Shown: one piece after another, positions 25,001 to 36,625 of the stretch
How the letters are laid out: the number at the start of each line of letters is the position of its first letter
How positions within the stretch are numbered: position 1 is the first letter of the stretch
Assembly (NCBI GenBank): GCA_013146195.2
Contig: CM028382.1
Coordinates: forward strand, 113,945,237-114,009,236
Source: Codonopsis lanceolata
Taxonomy: Eukaryota > Streptophyta > Magnoliopsida > Asterales > Campanulaceae
Length of the DNA stretch: 64,000 nucleotides
Direction: 5' to 3'
Translations under genes and position numbers: made by a program
Notes under the pieces: generated by a model
Told to the model about the DNA's origin: nothing
The model's database searches: none
What the model saw: the letters and a program-made list of their open reading frames with translations, nothing else

Positions 25001-26944
25001 TTGCGCCAGCTTTTGGTATTCGCTGGGATTTGAGACTACATCAGGATCAGCTAGCTTAACCTATAGTTAAGACAGTCAAACTATATATGACGTACAAAAA
25101 CGTGCATCCAAAGTAGCTTGATTTCCCAACTATTACAAGAAAATATTCAAACAGGCTCTAGGATCTAACTATTCGCAGTCAAATATTGAGGTTCATATGT
25201 AAAGGAAAATAGCTTTTCAGATGGTATGTAGACATACAATTGAAACAAATAAGTGCACCAGTTATGAAGAGTGATAATATCAGTGTCAACAACAATCGGA
25301 GAGTAGGGGAACACCAAAACTAGCATGAGTGGCAATAATCAATAAGGGCATGAATGGGAAAGGTTTAGCCAGGTACTCCTGCTAACGAAAAATCAGAGTG
25401 ACCTAAAAGAATTCATCTAGCCAACCCAAGCAATTCGGACAAAGACAGAGTTGAGAAAATATAATTTATTGTGGGAAAATGATGAATCCCTCATATCGTT
25501 CACAAATTCATTCCGAAACGACAACAGTGCAGGATATGACGACAACCAAAGTAACAGTTGCATTTATGCATAAATTGTTGTAAGGCATGGAGAGGACGTC
25601 TGCATACCTAGGTGAGAAAGCCATAAAGAAAAATTAGCCGTAAGTCCCAATCTAAGGAGCATGAAAATTTGTACATACATGGTTTGGTTATCTCATTAGC
25701 TGATCTCAAATGAGCTTTTATTGAAAAAAACACAAATCTCGAGTAGCATGGTTCGGTATGCAGTTGTTAGGGGTGGCAAAGGGGCAGTGCCCGCATGGGT
25801 GACAAGCTAAAATGGGCAGGCAAGTGAGTATCCAATTGATAACATGAGCATAAATGGGTTGGTCAGCCCAAGGGGCCCATTCACCCATAAGTATGAGTAT
25901 GGGAAACTTTTTTTTATTTCTCACTATTCCAAAATGTAAATCACCACCGCTACTGCCTGTCTATCATCACCATCACTATTTCACTAATATATGCCAATCA
26001 ACATTCAAATACCAATGAAAAAGAAAACGAATAAAGCTTGACTAATTACAATTCAAAAAACTTGACTAACAAATAAAGTTCGACAATTTCGTTTTAACTA
26101 AAAAAAAAAGACAAAACAAAAACTAGAATCCTGCTCCTCACTAAGTCAAGTTTTTTTTTTGGACATTTCAACGTTTTGTATGTCAATGGGCGCCCAATTA
26201 TGCCCATGGATGAAATTGGGCTTTTATAAGCACAGCCATTCATGCCAATTAGAAATTTGTTTGATGCCCATACCCATTAAAATGAGTGTGGTCTGGTTGG
26301 GTGAATGGGCATGGTCACAATTAATAAATTATGCGACATATTCCAAGAACAACTGACATTAAGCATAAGTTTGACACCACAACTTTCACGTTAAGCATAA
26401 TGGCTTCTAAACTTTCAATAAACAAAAGTTGGAGTATTACCCCTACACTGAAACATCACATAAAGGAACTAATGGCTTCGAAATTTTCAATAAACGTAGA
26501 TGAATACACTGTGAATATCAACTCATTATCCAGAACTGAAAGATACAAATGATTTTTTACCGATAATTCCTTCCAGGTTTTCTCAGCAGAATCGAGTTTA
26601 GTGAGGAGATAAGGCTCCTGCAAATCCATCACAATTAACATTAATCAAAGAACAAAAACAAAATTAATAATCACCAGAAGCAACAAACATATTCGAAATT
26701 TTAATTTCTTCAAATATTCTCGGTAACCAAACGGTTTCGAGCTGAATTAATATTTACGAAGATTAAGAATATGGAGAATTACCGCCATGCAAATGAATCT
26801 TCTCGGATGTCTATGGTTTCGCAAGGGCTGAATGAACTCTGATTTTCTCGACAGCTCTCCGGAATGCTGGAGCGACGGAAATCGGGCCGAAATCGGGCCT
26901 ATACGAGCAGCGAAGCTCGTCGTGTGAGTGTTCATGGCTAACAT
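15782..26944 (-). CDS. APG3: Peptide chain release factor 1, probably plastid (PrfA/APG3-like)
   Basis: Fifteen coding exons on the minus strand, all GT-AG: 26783-26944, 26561-26617, 24980-25060, 24826-24883, 24633-24745, 24461-24512, 21908-21957, 21270-21335, 21033-21197, 20340-20412, 20075-20207, 18395-18452, 18246-18293, 15951-16034, 15782-15850. They total 1269 nt, 422 residues. Residues 1-54 are Ser/Arg-rich with few acids, like an organelle transit peptide; a second ATG lies at 26935. Family signatures are EVRAGTGGDEA (174-184), the PxT stop-codon tripeptide as PQT (248-250) in HRVQRVPQTETQGRVHTST, and the peptide-release GGQ (292-294) in GAGGQNV. The C-terminus LTSFLDGDLETAI is typical. 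Class I factors read UAA/UAG and release the finished chain. Plastid rather than mitochondrial location is inferred. Introns hold a LINE, SINE and MITEs. Confidence 0.93.
16425..16640. repeat. Stowaway-like MITE remnant
   Basis: The segment starts CTCCCTCCGTCCCAAAACGAG, the usual start of Stowaway-type elements, inside the release factor intron between exons 13 and 14. It contains inverted-looking GGAGTCCCA and GGAGCCCCA words, but the matching right terminus is not clear. The right limit is approximate. Confidence 0.4.
16667..17183. repeat. Tourist/Harbinger-like MITE, copy 1
   Basis: This 517-bp repeat matches a second copy at 48645-49144 over nearly its full length, including TATAAATAGAGACTT, TTTTTTCAAGTTTCTAGTCA and GTGTTGGATTTTGTGCCACC. 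The termini are GAGCAAGGCCAATG and CATTGTACATGGTC-like (inverted). Flanks are TAA on the left and AAA on the right, a decayed 3-bp target. It lies in the intron between exons 13 and 14 of the release factor gene. Confidence 0.7.
17715..17883 (+). mobile_element. Short 5'-truncated LINE 3' tail
   Basis: This fragment matches the 3' end of the LINE at 22398-23940: TGTAGATTTTGTAAAT, then GTGTACAAA, a GCGTCACC-like word, and TTTACTTATCAAAAAAA with a poly(A) tail at 17869-17882. Only about 160 bp is present, as is common for truncated LINE copies. The left limit is approximate and no clean target duplication was found. Confidence 0.6.
18966..19011. repeat. (TA)n(GA)n microsatellite
   Basis: A run of alternating AT followed by AGAGAG lies in the intron between exons 11 and 12 of the release factor gene. 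Confidence 0.9.
19153..19776. repeat. hAT-like non-autonomous repeat carrying a SINE
   Basis: The region is filled with degenerate copies of GGCTCG, AAGCTCAAGCTTG and AACAAGCCAA on both strands, a pattern of dispersed plant hAT-like repeats. The outer ends, GGGCCACAAGCGAACC on the left and GGATCGGCTTGTATGCAGCC on the right, are roughly inverted (ACAAGC-GA-CC). It contains the SINE at 19222-19325. Boundaries are approximate. Confidence 0.4.
19222..19325 (+). mobile_element. tRNA-derived SINE, copy 1
   Basis: About 100 bp closely resembling the sequence at 60541-60648: GGGAGAGATGGCAA (A-box-like), CTTAGTTCCAATGCCC (B-box-like, compare GGTTCGANNCC), GTGCCAAGGGGCC and a terminal CTTACCCATCAAAAAAAAA. 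Size, internal promoter-like boxes and A tail fit a SINE. The ATCAAAA tail also matches the LINE 3' end at 23925-23940. Confidence 0.65.
22381..23957 (+). mobile_element. 5'-truncated L1-type LINE in a release factor intron
   Basis: The LINE body (22398-23940) ends in a poly(A) tail and is flanked by the 17-bp duplication TTCAGGCTTTGGAGGGA at 22381-22397 and 23941-23957. It lies antisense in the intron between exons 6 and 7 of the release factor gene. Only the 3' part of the reverse transcriptase ORF and the 3' UTR remain. An extra copy of the duplicated word plus TAGTTTCCAAAT at 22341-22369 shows a small tandem duplication next to the 5' junction. Confidence 0.9.
22508..23848 (+). pseudogene. 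LINE reverse transcriptase C-terminal fragment with zf-RVT domain
   Basis: A 446-codon frame without an ATG start (it opens TTG TGG) continues an upstream piece in another frame that reads YYLGLPIGAHS (about 22455-22490), so there is a frameshift near 22490. It shows RLSGWKRQLLSKEGRLVLIKNTL (residues 12-34), NWEKVCSRVQEGGLNIR (78-94) and a zf-RVT domain at about 256-340 with FPWRAVWNSKAPKRVVFFMWEA and Cys320, Cys323, His332 and Cys337. It ends in IDID before the poly(A) region. The part holding the reverse transcriptase catalytic residues is missing, so this is a dead fragment, not a host gene. Confidence 0.9.
25768..26340. repeat. hAT-like repeat remnant in a release factor intron
   Basis: It begins TAGGGGTGGCAAA, the usual start of many plant hAT-type non-autonomous elements, and is followed by repeated GGGCA/CCCATT words in both orientations up to about 26325. 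The right terminus is not clear, so the right limit is approximate. It lies in the intron between coding exons 2 and 3. Confidence 0.4.
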
Positions 26945-27280
26945 TTCACCACCAAAGGAATTCTGAGCTTTAGCGTCGAATTCAGTGGATAAAGTAAGAC
27001 GGGGGAGTATGGAAACGCATCTACGTATCGCAACTGAAAAGCGCTTCTTAAAAGTGCCATGCGCGGTTCCCTTGGGCCAGTTCCAGCTTCCAACATGTGA
27101 TTTGTGGACTGCTCAATATTTCGGTTATCCCTAACGTTTGTGGCTTCACGAGTGTTCTCAAAATTGGGAGAAATTCGGGTCGGTCCAGTGCCGAAATTAT
27201 TATCGAAAAAAGTTATTTATATTTGTTTTAAATTACTAAAGTTATATTTTTGGGGGGAAAATAACGAAAATATCATCGAT
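26945..27280. promoter_or_regulatory. Upstream region of the release factor gene
   Basis: On the minus strand the gene starts at 26944, so this block is its 5' untranslated and proximal promoter DNA. It is less AT-rich than its surroundings near 27000-27100. No TATA box stands out at a usual distance, as in many plant housekeeping genes. Confidence 0.4.
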
Positions 27281-27299
27281 GAATGAAAAATGTGCGGGC

Positions 27300-27925
27300 A
27301 AAGTTACTGCATAGATTTGGGCATCGTAATGTACAATTAAAATCTATCAAAATTTGGACATCGAAATTCAAAAAGCCACTACCCAAATTTGAGCATTGGA
27401 ATGAAAATATTGGGATTCGTAATGCACAATTGAAATCTGTCAACATTTGGGCATCGAAATGCAAAAAAGTCACTGTCCAAATTTGGGAATTGCAAAGAAA
27501 ACACTAGGCATCGCAAAACACATTTTAAATCTGTCCAATTTTAAGCATTGCATTATAAAAATCCTAAACCAATTCGGGCATTGCTATAGAAAATTGGGCA
27601 TCGAAATGGACAAAATTGAACACTGTCACGAAATATCAACAGAGTTGGGCGTAGTAGACAAAATTGGCGTTGGAATAAATTAATTAAACGCTGCCATCAA
27701 ATATCAATAAAGTTAGGCATCAAAATGGACAAAATCGAACAATATCATCAAATATCAACATAGTTGAGCATCGTAATGGATAAAATTGGCATCGGAATGA
27801 ATAAATTAAACACTGCCACCAAATACCAACAAAGTTGTGCATCGAAATGGACAAAATTGATGTCAGAATGAATAAATTAAATGATGCCCCCCAAATCCGT
27901 GTGTAAAAATTAGGCATCGAAAAAT
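27300..27925. repeat. Degenerate minisatellite-like repeat region
   Basis: The words GGGCATCGAAATGGACAAAATTG, CACTGTCACGAAATATCAAC-like and CAAAGTTGGGCATCG recur about ten times with variations and variable spacing. All short frames here are by-products of the repeat. Origin unknown. Confidence 0.65.
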
Positions 27926-29240
27926 TTCTAAAGCCCAAAACAATGCTTAAACATCATTTTTTTTCCTTAAAACGAATACGACACAGGGTAAACCCAATGT
28001 GTCTTGTATATCTCGTCAAAAGTTTCGATTTGATATGCGGTGGATCTTGTGGTACATCCGGGATCAAAAGTTATGGATAAAATGGCCAAAAAAGCATTCT
28101 CTTTTCAAATTCAATAGTTGGGACTCAAAATCTCGGCCAGAAAAGGGAAAAACAAGATGTGAACTAGAAATGGGGGAAGGAGACCATGCCTTTTTTTGTT
28201 TGCATCAGACGATCAAAAAAACTTCTTCCGATCTAGCTTCGAATGAGAGAAAGAAAAAGAGACGAACGAAGGAAGAAAGGAAGAAAGAAAGAAATGAGAG
28301 CAATTGAGAATGGTGAGCATTTAGGAAGAAATTAACTAAAATAAACTTATGCGGTTGAAAACAAAAATGAGGCATTGTTGCGATCACAATTTTAGGAAAG
28401 GGGACCGGTCCGCAATTAATTCTTCAAAATTTCAGTTACACACTCATTTATGTGGTCAATTTAAGTCGGTTCATTTCTCAAAGTTTTTTAATCGCTCCAA
28501 TTCACTATATTTTTGTAAAATCGAAAAAAAAATACATTTTTAGGGCAAAAAGATTACAACACTCGTAATGAACCGAAAGTGCGCTACGGATATTACTAAC
28601 TCAGTGCGCATCATGATGCATCAATTGTTGCATCAATTTAAATCACCTAATTCAATTTTACATCACGCTGCATCAATTTTTGCACCGCGATGTATCAATT
28701 TAAATTACATAATTCAATTTATGCATTGCGTTGCACCAAGTCAAGCACTCATAAAATCTAATGTTAACGTTTTCTTACTAAAAACACAAAAGGTTAACCT
28801 TTACACCAAAATTTTGGTAATACTATTAGTAGTAGAGGTAGTGATAATAATAGTAACAATAATAATAATAATAACAGCAAAAAGTTTGTCTTATTTGGTT
28901 TTTTTTGTTGTTGTTGCTGTTGTTATTATTATTATTATTGTCATCATTATTTTAGTTGTTAATAAATACAATTATTATTAGTTTATCCAAAATACTAAAT
29001 CATTGACATTATTGAAGTTAAATCTAAGTTTTATTTCAAATAAAACCTCATACTCTAACAATGTTAAATATAAACTTTAAGTTTTAGACTTTTTTGGAAT
29101 TAAAAGGTTAACTTTGGGACTTTTTGGATGAAAGAATTATATTTGGAACTTTTTGGATATGAAAATTTTTAGTGGGACTTTTTGGTTTTTTTTGTTTATT
29201 TATTTTTTGACAAAATGATAATCAAATAATTTGACAATAT
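27926..29240. other. Intergenic DNA with trinucleotide palindrome
   Basis: No gene seen. At about 28590-28745 the words GATGCATCAATT and CACGCTGCATCAATTT recur. At 28848-28965 AAT/AAC repeats are followed by TTG/TTA repeats, so the two halves are roughly complementary. The rest is AT-rich. Confidence 0.5.
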
Positions 29241-29926
29241 GGCTTCGTTTGTTTCACGAAAATGACTTCTAAAAAACATTTTCTCATTTATCAGTGTTTG
29301 GTAACCCATGTAAAATATAGTCAACGTAAAAGCTTTTCCGAGTAAACGAAAAATGAAACCAAAATGAATTACATATTCATTTTTAGTAAGTCATTTTCCA
29401 AATTATTTGAGCACCCCTCTACTCTCTTCCACAATTACACATATTTACATACACACACAAACACTAAACAAATAATATTTTTTAGAAATATAAACTGATT
29501 TTTTTATTGTATGTATGCACATTATTTATAAATTATATTTTTAATAAATATTCATTATTTCCTAAAATTAGTGTTCACTATTTTATTTAGGGACGTCACA
29601 AACATTATCTATTTTATTATTAAAAATATTTTTCATAACAAATTATCAATCTTTTATTCGTATTGAGGAGTTACTAAAGGAAAGTTACTTAAAGTTCGAC
29701 AATATATTAAAAATCGGTGTATATTTAATAGGGGCATTGATATTATAATGTAGTTTTTTGTATTTATTCATAAATTATTTTCTGTAACGTTTTTCACGTG
29801 TTTGCCAAATACCCAAAAATGTTTTCCGGCATATTTTCAAAAGATTTACAAAACAATTGAAAATGATTTTTTATATTTTCTATAAGTCATTTTCCAAAAA
29901 TCATTTTCCGTAAAACAAACGGAGCC
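29241..29926. repeat. MITE with GGCTCCGTTTGTTT-type ends (686 bp)
   Basis: The ends GGCTTCGTTTGTTTCACGAA and (inverted) GGCTCCGTTTGTTTTACGGA match over 20 bases and match the smaller repeat at 54596-54790. Internal GTCAACGTAAAAG and GCCAAATACC words are shared. No clear target duplication is visible. Confidence 0.65.
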
Positions 29927-30883
29927 TGGGTATCGATCTACTATACAATATAGCTCAATCTCGCACGCTCGTAATTGACTTGGGATAAAAAGCGGCTGAG
30001 ATTGATCCATTTATGAAGATCCTACGGCCATAATCATTACTCAAATTCACATGTGTGAACAGCGGTTGAGCGGTTGAGCAACTCCCTCCGCGTGTGCGTA
30101 CCCCTCTCCCCAATCCTTTTTTCTCTCTTCCTCTCTTCCTCTCATATTCTCAACTTCCTCTACCTCTCTCTTCTTCTCTTTTCTCCATCTCCAAATGGAA
30201 TATCACAGCGAAACCGGCTGGATGTAGAAGTAGATGGGTGTACGCCATAGGTGGGTCTGTAATGGGGGCGAACTGGAAGGGGGAATGGCCGGCGATTGAA
30301 GATGGCAGCCTTGGTGGTTGGGGCAGAGAGATGGGAGGTTCGCCGAGCATGGTGGACAACAGAAACGAGGTCACAGCGAGATGGCGAGAGAGAGAGTGAG
30401 AGAGAGATCCTTACCTGAACTGGGGGCAGTAGTGGTTGGATGAGGGAGGGAGGGGGTTGAACTGGTAGGAGGGGGTGAACTTAATGGCCGGCGAAAGAAC
30501 GGAGAAGACGAAGGAGATGGGCGGAATGGAAAATTGCCAGAGAAGATGAAGGGATGGCGACTGGGACTGAACAGATTTGAGCGAGGGAGATGGAAATGGT
30601 GTCGGGTTTGAGAAAGAAAGGGGGAGATTGCGGTTGTGAATGGGGAAGAAGAAAAGGGCCGACGGGGCTATGGCGAGTAAGGAGGCCGGATTCAGAGAAG
30701 GAGAGAGAAAAGTGGGAGATGAAAGAGTCCCTGCAGCCACCTTTTCCTTTATTATTTGTACTAAATCACTGCACCGAGCTCTTTCCTTCCCCGTCCTTCC
30801 ATTTAAACTACTTTTTATTGTTTTTATCCATTAAACTGATCGCAATTACTTTTCCCAAAATCACTTCCATATTTTCTGCATTT

Positions 30884-30920
<37 letters not shown>

Positions 30921-32108
30921 CACTCGCGTAAGATTCGACGAAACTTCTACTATTTATTCTCGATTATAACAAAGAGTCAACCATTTACATCTAGAAAAAT
31001 GTTTTAATATGATGTATTGATCAGAAATTTTATTAGTATCCAATACATATCTCCTGTGTGATTAATTTTGAAAGTTGAATCTATTTTCTGGATAATTTAG
31101 TTGTAACTGTATTTTGTAGTATTAATCATTTATTCTCTAATTATATATTTAAAAAAATCATTTATCCTCAAGTAGTTTTATGATTTGATCCAAAAGAACT
31201 TCCCGCATCCACGATTAGTAGGTCATGGCAGAAATCTAGCAGATTCGAACTTTCGGGTGAAGGTTAGAGTCTTAACAGTTAATATAGCTGCTTTTAACAA
31301 CTTTTTGGGTTTTTTTTTCTAATGGAAGAACAATTGTGTTAATGATTAACAGAATAGAGCCTAAATCTTTCTAGATGAGGTTTATTAAGCTTATGATTCA
31401 TCATGTGACTATGATTTCTAATTTGCTTTGGTTTTTCGAATCAATTTTTCTTTTGTTCGGATTTATTTATTAGAATCTTAAGCCCCCAATATCTTATTAA
31501 ACCTCTTAAAAATAACATTTGTTTCAAAAAAATATTAATTTTTTTTATTTTATATGTTTGTAATTTGTAAAACTATTATCTGGTACTCCTATATGAGTTT
31601 TTTTTTTCTTTCTAATTGGATTTGTATTTGGCTGATTTAATTGGATTTGTTATTATGGACTTGAAATGACAGCAGTTTTGATGCCTCGAAGGCGGCCACG
31701 CGGGAACAAATTGATGAGATCATAACCGTTGAGTTATAGTAATAATTTTGGACGACTAAATTGGATGCTCATGACTCTTAATTGTTGTCCTATATTCCTA
31801 TTTAAAAATAAAAATAATTATTTTTTATGTTGTCTTACTTACAAAGTTAAGAAAAATACTAAAATTTTAAATTGAAAAATAGTCAATTTAAATCAATAGA
31901 AGTGATAATAATAATTTAAATTGAGTATATATAAAACATTCTTCCGATTTTTAATGTTGTTAAGAAGGGTGGATTCATCTTTTTTTGTTTAACCATTTTT
32001 TAAAAATGTCTAAAACACAATTTATTTAGTTTTTCTTTAGGTTTGGGTTTTAAAATGGGTATTATCTTTTTTGGAAATTTTTTGGTTTAACTAAGAATAT
32101 GTATAACT
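29927..32108. other. Intergenic DNA with GA/CT-rich block
   Basis: A block at 30090-30760 is CT-rich then GA-rich and gives long frames on both strands (for instance minus 30411-30740), but their composition is low-complexity and no domain is recognised. It could be decayed gene or element 5' sequence. A (CT)n run lies at 30889-30917. The remainder is AT-rich with nothing recognisable. Confidence 0.45.
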
Positions 32109-33470
32109 GTGGGTTCCCGGGGTCGGTGCGTCTGCGCCCCGCGCGCCCTTGGATAGGGGTGCGCGTACGTGCGGATGCGGGACATCCACTGCTCTCGTTC
32201 CACCCTCCCTTTATTAGGGGAAGACGAAATCAAAAATGCGAGAGAAGTGCTGTCTATGATAGCGTGTTGGAATGCGCCTCGGTTGCCTTTAGTGGATTTT
32301 TGATCAAATATGGGAACTTTGGGTTTCCCGCATCAAGTTATCCCTTTTTTAGGGGATACCATGATATGGGAATGCATCACCTTTTCATTCTCATTTTCCC
32401 TTTTTATGGGAAAACGGAAAAGTGCAAAAAAGAATGTTGCGACGCCTCCATTGTGGATTTTATTAAAAATAGTCTTATGGCCCGTTTCGGATCACTATGG
32501 GAGCTTTGAGTTTCCCACATCAAGTTATCCCTTGTTTAGGGGATATCAGGATATGGGAATACACCACCCTTTCATTCCTATTTTCTTTTTTTAAGGGGAA
32601 AACGGAAAAGTGCAAAAAAGGAGTGCTGCGAGGCCCCACTGGATTCAAAAAGTTTTAGAGTCGCCATCTTTATTTTAAGGCAAAAATAAAGCAAAACCAG
32701 AAAAAAGAAAAGAAAAACCAGAGATAGAAAACGAGTTCGGAGGCTAAGTTACGAGTTGAGAAGGTGCTAGGCACCCAACTCGCCCTTTCGGTCTCAAAAT
32801 AGTTTTTGGCTAAAGTATGCTTATTGTTATATTTATTTAGCAAATAAGTAAAGCATTAAAAGACAGGAAAATAAAACAAATACATCCATGGATACATTAT
32901 TTACGGACTTGCAGTCATTTCCTTACAATAATTACAAATATATTTAAAAATATTTGGTCATTATAACGGCTCTTTTACAAAATAGTTTCTAATCTAATCC
33001 GGGCAGCACAACGGCTTATATTGGCTACATTGGGCCGGATTGAAATAATAACTTTATAAATAATAAATAAAAAGAACGCCCTTAAAGGCTATTACCTTTT
33101 AGAGCGGTAGTGTGCTCGCTCTGTCCTTCAGGGAGAGGGAGTCTTTTGTTGTTGTTGTTGTTGTGATTCGGGCAGAGTAACTGCTTATTCTGGTTGAATT
33201 TGGCTCGTTCATTCGGGCAGAATGACGGCTTATTTTGGATGGTTTTGGCATTTTTGGGCAGAATAACAGCTTACTTTTTGTGTTTTTCAGCTCATTACTC
33301 GGGCAGAGTAACGGCTTACTTTATGGATTTTGGGCCGGGGAAGTGGGGTGGATACCTAACTAAAAGGCTAGGGATCACTTTTAACTGGTGGATTTGTGTT
33401 TTGGTGGAGTTTGGACGGGGTTTGGAAGCTTTGGTGGGCTACACACACCTATCTCACTTCTCTCACTACT
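32109..33470 (+). repeat. Left terminal inverted repeat of the 9.3-kb unit
   Basis: From outside in, it holds a GC-rich end (GCGCGCCCTTGGATAGGGGT), two modules about 188 bp apart each with CATCAAGTTATCCC and TTAGGGGATA, the word GAGTCGCCATC at about 32661, the GTGCTAGGCACCCAACTCGCC block near 32764, and a subterminal array of TCGGGCAGARTAACGGCTTA at 33168, 33213, 33254 and 33299. All are found inverted in the right repeat. Similarity fades just inside GAGATAGGTG-like sequence near 33465. Confidence 0.8.
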
Positions 33471-35465
33471 TCGGCGTTGTTGAGACGCGGAGAGAATTTC
33501 TCAGCGTTTCTTCGTCTCCGATTTCATGTGTCTGAAAGGGGAGCCCATCACTCCTATTTATAGCTGGAAGGAGGGACTCATCGGGAATTAAGAATCCCTC
33601 AGCGAGCATCAGCCTGTTGTACACCAGCCTTCACAGATTGCACAATGCGTTAAGTCCCAGGGGTACTGTAGCTTGGCTGGCGCGGAATACACCATGGTAT
33701 GGCGCGACGCCAACCTAGCCTTTTGGCCGCGTCATGCTCCTATTCCAGATTCAATTTTGACACTTTCACCCCTCGCATTTTACTGTTTTACGCATCCTGC
33801 TTTGCCTTTCGCATTTTCGACTCCTGTAATTTGACATTTGTTAAGTTTAAGCAGTTCTTGATATCATATGTTAGAGTCACATATCAGGGGTACGAAATTG
33901 GGGTGTCTACAGAGTCCCTCAACGATGGAGTCTACGGGTAACCCGAGGCTTACTGAGCAAACGAACATCGTTGATAAACAATAGACTCTTCAATTTCGTT
34001 CAATTAAAATAGGAGAGAAATGCAACAGGTAACAGTTATAATGCAACAGTTTATCATCCTAACCAAACTCCATAACCTAGACATATTTAGTCGGTTATAA
34101 CGGGTTATCGTAGTTTTTAAGCAGATATGTAAATGAAGTGCTCTGATGGTCGGACCTACTAGTGTAGGCTGCCTACGTATTCCTTAATAAAGGAAATCAG
34201 ACCAAACGTAGTTCAGGCCAAAACCTAAACTACAACCAACGAGGATGTCATGTCCTTCGGGTCAAAACCCAATCAAGAACACAACATGAAAAAGATATTC
34301 ATGTTTTTCGAAAAGCCGTATTCAAACGGTCGAGAACAGCCGTTAAATACGGTATGAAGATTTAAATGTTTTTCGGGAACCATATTCCAACTGGTCAATA
34401 CCTGCTATCGAAATATGTTAAGAGAAATTTTCAAAAATTGTACCTGGCTGGTCGATACCTTGTTTCCAAACACAATAAGAAATTTTTCAAATTTCCCGAA
34501 AACTGCACTCGACCGCTCAAAATCTGTCCCCGAGCACGGCAAAAATGAACTTTCTTCAAGTTTTTTCGAAAATTGTAAAAATGATCATTCTTTTTCCTTC
34601 CCTTTCTTCTCACTCTCTCTGTTTTTTTTTCAATGTTCTTCTTTTTTTGTATTTTTTTAAATATTCCCTTTTTTTTGTATTTTTGAATATTCCTCTTTTT
34701 TTGTATATTTTTTTCTTTTCTTGAAAAACAAAAACTTTATTGACAAAAGACTTTTCTTTTATTTTTGGAAAACCAACATTTTTTTGTTTTTTGAAAAGAC
34801 TTTTCTTTTATTTTTGAAAAACAAAACATTTTTTTCTTTTTTTAAACAAAAACTCCTTTGAAAATGAGTTTTCTTTTATTATTTCATTTATTTATTAGGA
34901 CATAAATATCTTACCTTTCTTACCTTTCCGTGCTTAAGTGGCTGCTGCGGATTCAACTGATTTTGACACTTCTGCCACTTTTGCTTCTTCGGGCCAGGGA
35001 CTTTCCTCCTTCTCTTTTTTTATTTTTATTTTTATTTTTATTTCTTTTTTCTTTTTTTTTTCTTTTCTCTTGCCGCCTGAAAAAATTTCTTTTCTGCTTA
35101 TTTTGCGGCTCATCTGCTGGGGATATTATTTTTCTTTGCCCTCGGATGGATGGCCATCAATTTTGGTTAACAAAATTACTTTTGTTAACTCTTCGTTAAG
35201 CTTAGGGGCCATTTTGGAATCTTTGGAACTTGAGGACTTAAGTGTCGCAGCTTCAAACTTCGAAGGGGGAAAAGGAAAGATTCCCTTTTCCTCCCTTATT
35301 ATGGACATGGAGTGGAGAAAGGGAGCTACTGCTCCTTTCTTCTTCCTTTCTTTCTTTCATTCGGCAAATTCTTCGACGCGGCCATTGTTGCCCTTTTCCA
35401 TTTCCTTCTCATTTCCGCTCCTTTTTTCAATTTTCTTTTACCAACTCGAGTGTTTTACCTAGCAG
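33471..35465. other. Inner left spacer of the 9.3-kb unit
   Basis: No gene is supported. A TATTTATAG word at about 33553 could be a promoter element. Near 34160 is GGCTGCCTACGTATTCC followed by ACCAAACGTAGTTC, a combination seen in plant LTR-type repeats. From 34560 to 35460 the sequence is dominated by poly(T) and CTT runs whose frames (such as 34938-35462) are low-complexity. Confidence 0.45.
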
Positions 35466-36590
35466 ATGACATCTTCTTCACGATCCAGAAAGGGGAAAGC
35501 TCCGATGCACCCAGAATCTGGTGAAAGGAGGAAATAGTTTCCTCCCTTGGTCCGGAACAAACTCAAATACCGGTATTCCACGGACGACTGGGGCAATATA
35601 TTCTTCGAGATCGGGACACTCATGTGTCCAATCTTCCACCCACTTCTGTAAGTTTCTACTCTTTTTAGAATGGCCTGGATATACTTCAGATCTGCTAGAT
35701 TTCAGCACTGTTTGGAACTTTTGGAGCACTCCTGACTTTATTAATGATGTTTATGCATGTCCTATTTATGCCTAAATGATGTAATTAGGTAATGATGCAT
35801 GAAATTTATGTGATTTATTATTGCGATGCATGATTGAACTAGTGGTCACTATTTGACCCTACTATGCATGTTTTATACTATAAATGTAATTTGAGCTACA
35901 TGATGCATGTTCTAAGCTAAAAACACATTTTTGCATGCAATATGTTCACGAGACGGACTTTTCGGAATACGATTTAAATTTTTCCGAACACGCTTTCGGG
36001 CATATTTTCGGATAAATATGGGACAAAACGGATATATTTCATGCCTTAAAGTTTATTCTTCATGCATGCTTATGCTGCAGGGACATAGCAAATGTCATAA
36101 AAAGATTTATTTTCATGATTGGTGGCATTTTGTTTTCTTTTTAGCACATCTTTAATGCAGCTTATTGGACAATAAAATGCACATGATGGATACATGTACT
36201 ACTTTACTTGATGCAAATGTCATGCAGAACAATTATGAGATGCTTATTAACATGATGCATGAACATTCTCTTACTTTATGATGTACATGATAAATGCAGA
36301 AATGCAGTATACATAACATGTATTTCTATGAAGCCTAGGATGCAAAAATGATTACTTGAATGCAAAACCATACACATAATCTCTTTTTAATTTTTTTTCT
36401 TTTTCTAAAACACATATTTAAATGCGTTTTTATTTATTGAAAGGATGTAAAAGAATACAACATATATTTTTGAAATACACATTTTTTTTAAAAAAAATTT
36501 AAATTTTTTTTAATTTTTTTATTAATTTATTATTATTATTATTTTTAGAAACTAAATGTTTATTTACATATGTATTTATACAAGTATTTA

Positions 36591-36625
<35 letters not shown>

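Noticed and set aside
27300..27925. CRISPR-like array
   Set aside because: Repeats are degenerate and irregularly spaced in plant nuclear DNA; no conserved repeat-spacer pattern.
28568..28981. A 137-codon frame
   Set aside because: Its C-terminal half is encoded by AAT/TTA/TTG trinucleotide repeats.
30094..30931. Long frames on both strands in the CT/GA-rich block
   Set aside because: Low-complexity composition explains them; no domain or splice structure was found.
34930..35524. Phe/Leu-rich frames
   Set aside because: They arise from poly(T) and CTT runs.
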